From assembly GCA_034509425.1 (NCBI GenBank), contig JAVTVJ010000786.1, positions 186,001 to 250,000 on the forward strand: 64,000 nt of DNA. Reading direction: 5' to 3'. This document shows positions 28,000 through 35,312 of this stretch, one piece after another. Each line of letters starts with the position of its first letter. The stretch's first letter is position 1. The translations under genes were made by a program, and so were the position numbers. This stretch comes from Eopsaltria australis (lineage: Eukaryota; Chordata; Aves; Passeriformes; Petroicidae). The notes beneath the pieces were generated by a model, which saw only the letters and a list, made by a program, of their open reading frames with translations, had not been told where the DNA came from and made no database searches.

Positions 28000-28425
28000 C
28001 CTTACTTTATTATCAGCAACACAAGTCTTCTTCTACTGTTTTCCTGGGGCAAGGAAAGAAAAAAATCTTAATACACAAAAGTCTCAGTCTACTGCTTATA
28101 ACTTAGAACGTTACATTCTCTTTTTCTCACCTTCTTTAGATCATTATTCATATATTCCAGGGTGTATTACAGCTAACTTTATCAACATGTTTTTACAAAA
28201 GAACTTTCAGCATTAAAGCACTCCTCATCTCTTCCTTCTTTGAAAATAAGCTTAATTATATTTATTAACTTAAAGTTTCTATGTTGTACTTTTCGTAGGT
28301 GCCTTCATCCTTGTGCTCTTTCTGTGTGGGAGGGGGAAATGAATGCCCTTAAAGTCTCATTTTAATATTAGAAAAGGAACAGCTAATTTGTCTTTTGGCT
28401 GGACAATAGTCACGTAGTTTGAGCG
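28000..28425. other. Intergenic AT-rich stretch
   Basis: Nothing recognisable is present beyond T-rich runs. It could be residual internal sequence of the adjacent LTR element, but no retroviral frame is visible. Confidence 0.4.
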
Positions 28426-28960
28426 TTGTTAAGTCCGTGCCCGAACAGAAGGAAAGGAGCCCGTCCATGCTGGCTCCCATCTAAGCCGCGTTTGAATCGC
28501 AGGAGCCCGGCGGGACCGCGCCTGTGCTGCAGGGGCTGGTTCAAGCCCCCTTCCATGCCAGAGTGTGTGTGGGGCTGCCCGGCGGGAGCTGCACCCGAGC
28601 TGCGGGAGGGGCTCAGTCCGAGCTCCCTCTGTCCCTCTCCCGTGCTGAGTTTGCTGTGGACCTAACCGGGCGGGGCCCTCCCGAGGTCCATGGGGCCCGA
28701 CCCCAAACCCTCTTCCCGCTGGGCCGTGCCACAGAGGGGGGGCAAACTGGCCTGGCCCAGGCTAGACAAACAGAGCTGGTGAAGTTCTTTAGCCAAGGAC
28801 AGCAAGATGAAGCAGCTTGAGTTCTCTCTCTCTCTCTCTCTCCTCCCCCTCCCCCCCAGACCATGCGGGTTGGCAGCCCCAGGCCGTGTGGCTTGGAGAG
28901 ACCTTACCCAGTTGGTGCGGAGGGGAGGAAAGAAGCGTCTTTCCTCTGCGAACTGGAAAC
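28426..28960. promoter_or_regulatory. Isolated GC-rich, CpG-containing patch
   Basis: About 0.5 kb of GC-rich DNA stands out in AT-rich intergenic sequence some 4.1 kb upstream of the WWTR1 ATG. It contains a (TC)n run at 28823-28844. It may be an alternative first exon or promoter of WWTR1, an orphan CpG island, or an unrecognised repeat. No protein resemblance was seen in its open frames. Confidence 0.4.
28823..28844. repeat. (TC)n microsatellite
   Basis: Eleven uninterrupted TC dinucleotides are followed by C-rich sequence. Confidence 0.9.
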
Positions 28961-30468
28961 CTAAAAGTTCTTCACGTGCTTTCCTGGTTTTTATGAGTTT
29001 TTTAGGTAGGCGGAGTTTATGCTGGCTACCTCATTTCCGACCCCACCTCCTCTTTTTACACCGGGAATTTTTAACAGCAATTACCCCATGACACCTCTGA
29101 ACTAAATAATGGAGAACAAAGAACACAATGGAACAGTAATAGATTTTTAAAAGCCTGTAAAAATAAAATGGGTTAAAAGTAGCAATGTAACATTTTTTTA
29201 GTAGCTTGTAAAAAATGCTTTGTAGTCTCCTTGTCATGTTCAAGGGTTTCAATAAAGCAAATGCAAATTAATTAGAGAAGATACATTAAATGTAGCTTTA
29301 TATGCCACCTTTAATTTGAGAGTTTACAACAAAATCAAAAATTCCATCTCCATGGATGAATTCCTGTTTTACCAGAATCTCTGGGCCTTTTCAGTCCCCA
29401 GCCTCAGCTGCCCCACAGAGGCACTGGCAGCCAGCACCGCTTGCCCTGCAGCCACACTCACCAGCGGGGTGTGAGTGCAAAGCCCTCAATAGCTGCCCTG
29501 GATGCTGTGAAGACGGAGAAGTGAGAACTTGCAGAGATATAGACCAGTTCCAACCTCACCTAAAGGCAAATCTGCCTTTCCAATCATTAAGCCCAAATCC
29601 TGCTGCCGAGCAGGTGTTTTTCCAGGCTCAGTACTTCCCCCAAAACAAACTGAAAGGTACAATTTAAAAGAAAGATGCTTGGTGTAAAGGATCTTTCTCC
29701 TTCCCATTCTCCTTGAGTCTGTTTGTGGATTACTGTCAGAGCTTGAGTTTCTCTCAGTTTCACCCAGCTTCAAAGTTTACCTTTGACCATCCTCAATTGA
29801 GGTAATTTTTTGTAAAAGGAAACAAAACCGTTCAGTGTTGCAGCTTTTCCTCTTTTCCTTCTAAAATATTGCAACACACCACACAAAGGAACATACAGGC
29901 TCTCCAGTGACATTCTGCATTCTCAGTAGCTGCTTTCAACTGACCAGTTTACTCAGAATATCCAAATAAAACCCTCCGTCTTCTCAGTTAGCACATGCTT
30001 CAGGATATGACCCATGTGTGGGCTGCCAGCACTTACCATGATGCCAGTCAGCTCTATAGCAGCTGGATTTTTAAAAAACATTTGAGAGAAAAAGGTAAAT
30101 ATGTTCAGATTCATCAGGCAGTAATGAGATGACACAAAAAGTTTCTAAGACTTGTATCTGAAACTCCTGTTTTGCTGCCCTGAGTTCCAGACTATGGCTG
30201 TAGTGAGGAATGAGGGAAACCACTCACCTATGTATCAGCTATTCTTGTGTTTCACCTGAAAACAAAGGTCAATTGCATAAAAAATACTAATCAAAAATCC
30301 CAAGTAGTAACATTTGATCACATTTAATTGCCATGTACTATATATGAAGATCATTCTGTGAAAAAGGTCACCACATATAGATGTGCAAAGCTGGCAGCCG
30401 AGGACATTCAGCCAGTAAATACTGGCTCAAGATCCTGGCACAGGAAAGCAGTTCATCTGATCCAGATG
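28961..30468. other. Intergenic, downstream of COMMD2
   Basis: This holds no supported gene. It separates the COMMD2 poly(A) signal from the GC-rich patch. A moderately GC-rich segment near 29380-29660 has open frames without recognisable similarity. Confidence 0.45.
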
Positions 30469-30474
30469 TTTATT
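30469..30474 (-). terminator. COMMD2: COMMD2 poly(A) signal
   Basis: A minus-strand AATAAA lies about 80 nt downstream of the COMMD2 stop codon. It is the first canonical signal after the stop, so a short 3' UTR is expected. Confidence 0.6.
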
Positions 30475-30553
30475 TTTCCTCAAAATGTATTTGTGAGCAG
30501 TATTTTGAGTTGTTTTACAAACTGCTTAGTAAGAGGGCAGAGAGGAATCAAGG

Positions 30554-30751
30554 TTATTTCATGTTGCGCACTATTCTTCTGCAGTGGTTCATCTTCATCT
30601 CCCCCAGCGCCTGCTCCAGTTGCTGGATAAGGTGGAGAAGGGTAGCAGGGTCAGTTTGCAACACCTGGGCAGTTTGATCTTCGTTTTGGTTAAGATGTAG
30701 CTTCATAGTCACAGCAGGCTTGATCTGTTGTCTCAAACTTCTGCTTGCAAG
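30554..30751 (-). CDS. COMMD2: COMMD2 coding exon 5 (terminal)
   Basis: The acceptor is CCTGCAG|CTTGCA. It encodes residues 135-199, most of the COMM domain, and the stop codon. Confidence 0.96.
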   Translation of the reverse strand, partial: LASRSLRQQIKPAVTMKLHLNQNEDQTAQVLQTDPATLLHLIQQLEQALGEMKMNHCRRIVRNMK

Positions 30752-33686
30752 CTGCAGGAGGGGTTCAGTGGGACGGGAAGAGGGAAATGATCAATGGTTA
30801 TCAAGGTTTGTACTTCACAGTTCTCATCAGGTTTGTACAACCTGCCTGGACAACTGTTCACAAACCCTTTTCATCCACACTAAAGGTACACACAAGCTAC
30901 TATTTATTCTGTTTTATAATTAAGGAATACTAATCCACTTTAATCAATACTCTCATAATATTTCTGAAAATTAGGTGATAATCAAGACCAAATATGTTTA
31001 GTATATGTTAATGTTTTAAAAACACCAATAGAGCCATGAATTCAATTTTCATCAGGCAACAAGTACTTTGCATCATTGCATATCCTGTTTATCTCACAAC
31101 TGGCTGTGTGACACCAAGTAAGTCATATCAGTTTTGAATTCATGAAGTACTGCTGCCTCAATTATTTATACATTGTTTGGCAGGTTTTTATTATATAAAA
31201 AAAGGTGAAGTAAAAGATGGAATACTAAAAACATCAGGGAAGTCACCTGCACATCCAGTCTCCACTCCAGACTGTGGTAGCTGGGAAGCCTTGGTGCCAG
31301 CTCTCCAAGAATGCTCCTGATCTCTTTCCTGTTGTCAAGGTACAGCTGGAGCAAGGATTTGTTCAGTTCATCTGAGAATCCCAAAACATGAATGGAATCT
31401 TGGAAGTCAACCTCAGAAATCTAGAAATAACAATTCAGGCCTTAATGTGGAATCATTATTCCTTGAAAACCAAGTAAAACTGTAACTAAACATCGCATAT
31501 GCTATGGTGCAGTTATTTTCCTGCAGGAACGTCCAAGTACAATTCTACACTTCGGACATAACAAATATGCAGGTTTTAAAGGATTTACAGATGTTGATGT
31601 ATTATTGCAGATGTGCATGAGATTCAGGAACAGTTTTTTTAAAGAACATTCAACCCCCTCACATGTAAGCCTTTACATCAAACGTCAAAACACAGCATGA
31701 GGGAGCACCTCAGTTGTGTCACAAGGCAGGACATGCTGCGTGAATCCATTTGTCGGGGTGCTGCTGTGCCACTGATAACCAGACTACAAACACCCAGCAG
31801 CGATCCGCACGTGAGTGGCACAAGGCACATGCTCAGGCTCCTGTCCCAAGGGCAGGAGAAGCTTCACAGGCCTTTGTGCTGACTGCAGCAGCCTGGCCCA
31901 GCACTGGGGAAGCTGTTACTGACTCCACAGAAAATGCCACTGTACCTCTTCAATGCACCACCCCCTAAACACAGTCTGTAACCAACCACATGCTACCACA
32001 GTACACTGTAACTTGTCAGTCAAGACCCCTTGTTTCAAAGAAAGGCTGGGCACCATTTCCATCCCCTCCCTACCTACTCTCGGGAGCAACACTTGCCCAA
32101 GTTTAATCTGGCATTCCTTGTGTCTGTATCCATTCTCCATGTAGTTAGTCATTGCTCAAATATTCTACTATATCAATAGTTACCAGTCTTTCTGATGGAA
32201 ACAGTAATTGCCCAAGTACTAATCCTTTAGTATCTGCTTATACCCACTCAATCTTTTGATGCCAAGAGCTGAAAAAGCTCTCAAACTCATCACATTGGAC
32301 AAAGCAATGCTGAACAGGGGGCTAGTCTAGCCCACATCCTGTACAGTAGATGAACAACAAACTGTTGAGTTTTATTCTTTAGAGCTTAATCCTGAAGTAA
32401 GCTTCTCTGTATGTAATAAAGACACTATTAAAATGTTGTCAAGTTTTAAGCTTCAGACAATGAATACAAATTCCAGAATCATACATGCAGACGCAGTGTT
32501 TCAATAAGACAACAGCATGAGACACCTTTCTCTGAAATTAAAACAATACATGTCATTAAATTTTTGAGCTATGTTTTCCCCATTCACCAGTATTTTTAAA
32601 GGTGTAAGTGTCCAGAAGACATCTGTTGAGTGTATCCCTGAATTCCTTACGAAAATATATACTTGCCATAAGCTTGGAACTCTCAGTAAGAAGATACACT
32701 AGTCCTTCTACCCCGTGCTGAATGATGTCAACGTCAATGTTCAACTTTCCTTTAAAGAAAGCACAAAGTGCTTTTTACCTGCTAACTGCTGCAGCAATGA
32801 GACTCAAAGCTGCAAATTTATCCAATGCTTAACATGCAAAATAAGCTTAGAGAAAAAAACCCCGTGTTTTCACATCCTTCAAATAATAACGTACAGCATG
32901 TTAGAGACCCCCTCAAACCAAACCATCAAAAGCAAAAAACTAAGAAAAACAAAAACCAATTTCTTATGCCATGGTACAGAGAAGGGTATGTGTCGGCCCC
33001 GTTCCCCCCGGCCCGGCCCCGTTCCCCCCGGCCCGGCCCCGTTCCCCCCGCTCCCCCAGCCCGGCCCCGTTCCCCTCGCTCCCCCCGGCCCGGCCCCGTC
33101 CCCCTCGCTCCCCCGGCCCGGCCCCGTTCTCCCCGCTCCCCAGCCCGGTCCCCGTTCCCCCCCCTCCCCCAGCCCGGCCCCGTTCCCCCCGCACTCCCCA
33201 GCCCGCGCCCGTTCCCCCAGCTCCCCCGGCCGCCCGTTCTCCCCGCTCCCCGCGCCCCGGCCCGTTCTCCCCGCTCCCCCAGCCCGGCCCCGTTCCCCCG
33301 CTCCCCCAGCCCGGCCCGTTTCTCCCCGCTCCCCCAGCCGCCCCCGTTCTCCCGCTCCCCCAGCCCGGCCCGATCCCCTCGCTCCCCCGGCCCGGCCCCG
33401 TCCCCCTCGCTCCCCCGGCCCGGCCCCGTTCTCCCCGCTCCCCCGGCCCGGCTCTCACTGGCGGCGGTCTCGCAGGCCCGCGGTGCCGCTCCCCGCCGCA
33501 GCTGCTCCAGCGCCAGGCGCCCCAGCTCGCCAGCGCCTGTAAGGACAGAGAGAGGAGACCCCGCTGCAGCCCCGGCCCGGCTCAGTTCCCCCCGCCCGCG
33601 GAACCCCCGCGGCCCCGACCTGCGCCGCCGGCCCGCGGCAAACAGCCCAGATGAGCCCTGTGCTCCGCCGACAGCACCAGCAGCAT
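30554..33686 (-). CDS. COMMD2: COMMD2, complete coding region in five exons
   Basis: COMMD2 is a subunit of the COMMD ring of the Commander complex, which works with CCDC22/CCDC93 and Retriever in endosomal recycling; COMMD proteins are also linked to NF-kB and cullin control. The exons, in transcript order, are 33620-33686, 33459-33536, 32667-32749, 31247-31420 and 30554-30751. They sum to 600 nt, giving 199 aa, the same length as human. The N-terminal helical domain covers about residues 1-120 (start MLLVLSAEHRAHLG). The COMM domain covers about 123-199 and includes EWRLDVQ with W129 and the closing HCRRIVRNMK. The N-terminal exons are GC-rich and more diverged from mammals than the rest. 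Intron 3 uses a GC donor. Intron 1 is only 83 nt. The gene is divergent from RNF13 and probably driven by the CpG island around its start. Confidence 0.97.
31247..31420 (-). CDS. COMMD2: COMMD2 coding exon 4
   Basis: The acceptor is TTCTAG|ATTTCT and the donor is GTGCAG|GTGACT, both phase 0. It encodes residues 77-134, including LQLYLDNRKEIRSILGELAP and the start of the COMM domain. Confidence 0.95.
32392..32510. repeat. Local duplicate sequence, copy 1 (COMMD2 intron 3)
   Basis: About 110 bp resemble 34402-34520 in the same orientation. The pair shares the exact core AATTCCAGAATCATACATGC within acaaattccagaatcatac-type sequence. Confidence 0.8.
32667..32749 (-). CDS. COMMD2: COMMD2 coding exon 3 (GC donor)
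   Basis: The acceptor is TTTAAAG|GAAAGTTG. It encodes QHGVEGLVYLLTESSKLM and ends after ATG. The reading frame closes only with the donor ATG|GCAAGT, making intron 3 a GC-AG intron. The GT four bases further on would give an immediate stop in exon 4. Confidence 0.93.
32994..33456. repeat. GC-rich minisatellite in COMMD2 intron 2
   Basis: Imperfect tandem units of roughly 20-36 nt alternate GGCCCGGCCCCGTTC and CCCCGCTCCCCC-type blocks across about 460 bp. They fill most of a 709-nt intron and end only two bases from the exon 2 donor. On the minus strand, which is the sense strand of COMMD2, every unit is G-rich. The long open frames here on both strands (proline/arginine-rich or glycine-rich) are repeat artefacts. 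Confidence 0.93.
33459..33536 (-). CDS. COMMD2: COMMD2 coding exon 2
   Basis: The acceptor is TTACAG|GCGCTG and the donor is GCCA|GTGAGA. It encodes the GELGRLALEQLRRG segment, which aligns with AEFGRIAVEFLRRG in human. The exon sits directly beside the minisatellite of intron 2. Confidence 0.93.
33620..33686 (-). CDS. COMMD2: COMMD2 coding exon 1
   Basis: Encodes residues 1-22 plus one base. The ATG at 33686 matches the family start MLL. The donor is GCGCAG|GTCGGG. Confidence 0.93.
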
Positions 33687-33689
33687 CGC

Positions 33690-33930
33690 CGCGGCTCCGC
33701 CACCACCGCCGGGAAGGGGCGGTGCCCGGCAGGCGCCTGCGCGGGGCCGGGGCCGGGGCCGAGGTGCGGCGGCTCCGGGCTGGCGTCCCGGGGCCCGGGG
33801 AGCTGCGGGACAGCGCGCCGCAGACGGACGGAGTGACGGGTCTCCCCAGGTGTTGCGTGTTGCTGCAACGGCGCCGCTCTTCTGTCTCACGGGCCTGTGC
33901 TGAAGTGAGGTAACAGGTTAATTTTGTGTT
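33690..33930 (-). promoter_or_regulatory. COMMD2: COMMD2 CpG-island promoter region
   Basis: GC-rich DNA with a GC box (GGGGCGG, 33717-33723) lies immediately upstream of the COMMD2 ATG, with no TATA box. The start site itself cannot be read. Confidence 0.55.
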
Positions 33931-34807
33931 TCCTTTCCTTCCTGATTATTCTGTTGTTCCACCTTCAAGCAGCAGTTCAAACCCACTTCCACGTACAGCC
34001 CTAGTAATGTGGAGATCTCGCTGTGCTGTGCCACCCAGACGCTGATGCTGCTGCCCCGGTGTGCTGAAACCACAGCAAAATGCATGTTCCTTGTTAAATA
34101 AAGTCAACAGCAAAAACCTCCAACCAAACAAAAAACCCCAGAGTTCTGAGTTATTAAAATTATGAAAATTATGTACAACAATTTCTCATAACTGTTTTTC
34201 CTTTAACAGACAGTGTATTTTGTTAAACACAAAGGCTGGACAACTTTTGAAAGGTTTTTTTTTAGAATAGAACGTCTGGAAAATGTGAGCGGAAAAAAAT
34301 GCTACTGCATTTTGTTACCACCTGGAAGCACTAGCTGTTGCTCAAACAATGCTACACTTTTCTGCAAGACTGGCAGTCACGGACACAGGCCATCCCAATG
34401 ACTGAAGTAAGCTTTTTTATATGGAGTGAATTACGCAATTAAAACACTGTCAAGTTTTAGCTTCAGACTCTGACTACAAATTCCAGAATCATACATGCAG
34501 ATGCAGTGTTTCGAGAAAAGACTCCCAGGTGAAATACTGTGCATTCCAGCATAATTTTTTTTTTCAATTTTCTAACTTATAAATTGCCATAGATATATTT
34601 ACATGGAAATATTTGCAGTGTTATAGCTGGCAAATAGGGACAAGTTCCTGTGAAAGCCAGTCGAGTCCGGTTGTCTCCTCCTCTCTCGGCCAAGAGTTTG
34701 GTTTTGCTGTTTAGGACAAGACATCCTCCAGCCATATGAACGCCACATACACATCCATACGTCCGTGGAATTGCAGAGCAGCACTGCCTCCTGCCCTCGC
34801 AGGACCT
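33931..34807. other. COMMD2–RNF13 intergenic gap
   Basis: This short AT-rich stretch separates two divergent CpG-island genes. It contains the second copy of the local duplicate (34402-34520). A 62-codon plus-strand frame at 34213-34401 has no recognisable similarity. In mammals ANKUB1 lies between these two genes, and I see no trace of it here. Confidence 0.55.
34402..34520. repeat. Local duplicate sequence, copy 2
   Basis: This is the partner of 32392-32510, about 2.0 kb away in direct orientation. Similarity begins at CTGAAGTAAGC and fades after CAGTGTTTC. Confidence 0.8.
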
Positions 34808-35043
34808 GTTCCCAGGTGTGCCCCAGCCGTTCTCCAGGTGTAGCCCAGCTGTTCCCAGGTGTGCCCCAGCCGTTCTCCAGGTGTAGCCCAGCTGTTCCCA
34901 GGTGTGCCCCAGCCGTTCTCCAGGTGTACCCCAGCTGTTCCCAGCCGTTCCCCGGCTGTTCCCCGGCTGTTCCCAGGTGTGCCCCAGCTGTTCCCAGCTG
35001 TTCCCAGCCGTTCCCCGGCTGTTCCCCAGCTGTTCCCAGGTGT
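34808..35043. repeat. Minisatellite upstream of RNF13, CAGGTG-rich
   Basis: Three nearly identical 43-bp units start at 34808, 34851 and 34894, followed by shorter GTTCCC(C)AGC-type units to 35043. Each 43-bp unit carries two CAGGTG hexamers, giving about eight in 240 bp. The array abuts the RNF13 CpG-island promoter. Open frames across it are repetitive and not genes. Confidence 0.93.
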
Positions 35044-35239
35044 GCGAGGCGCTCCCGGAGGCGCCGCTGTGGCCCCGAGGGCTCCGCGCGCCCCCTGGCG
35101 GCGGGGCGGGAGACGATGCGGAGCCACGCCCCCGGCGGAATCAGACCCGCCCCCGCAGCTGAGTGACAGCCCACCTGGCCAATGGGCTGTCCCGGGCCAC
35201 CGCCCGTGATCGTGCAGCGGCGGGCGGGACTTCCGGCGC

Positions 35240-35312
35240 GGGCGCCGATCGCACGGAACGCGCCATGGCTTCGGCCTAGGCCGTCCGGGGACCGCGGGGC
35301 CGAGGGCCGCAG
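35240..35312 (+). other. RNF13: RNF13 putative noncoding first exon
   Basis: The first coding exon of RNF13 has an acceptor only 14 nt before its ATG, so a 5' noncoding exon must exist. The best donor in the CpG island is GCCGCAG|GTGAGC after 35312. A copy of the same donor lies 31 nt downstream, after 35343. A 4-codon upstream ORF (MASA, 35265-35279) in strong context sits in this exon. The 5' limit is arbitrary. Confidence 0.6.
35265..35279 (+). CDS. Upstream ORF of four codons (MASA)
   Basis: ATG GCT TCG GCC TAG lies in a near-ideal initiation context, GCC before and G after the ATG. If transcription starts upstream, it would lie in the RNF13 5' leader and could lower or tune translation of the main frame. 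Confidence 0.4.
   Translation: MASA

Noticed and set aside
32994..33456. CRISPR-like array
   Set aside because: There are no unique spacers between regular repeats; it is a vertebrate minisatellite in a spliced intron.
32964..33458. Glycine-rich minus-strand frame of 164 codons
   Set aside because: It is a translation of the same minisatellite on the other strand; its location is an intron of COMMD2.
32715..33913. Proline- and arginine-rich plus-strand frames of 227-362 codons
   Set aside because: They translate the COMMD2 intron 2 minisatellite and then run antisense over COMMD2 exons 1-2.
34599..35209. Repetitive frames on both strands (GNSWGTAGERLGT-type and CSPAVPRCA-type)
   Set aside because: They follow the 43-bp minisatellite period and have no unique domain.
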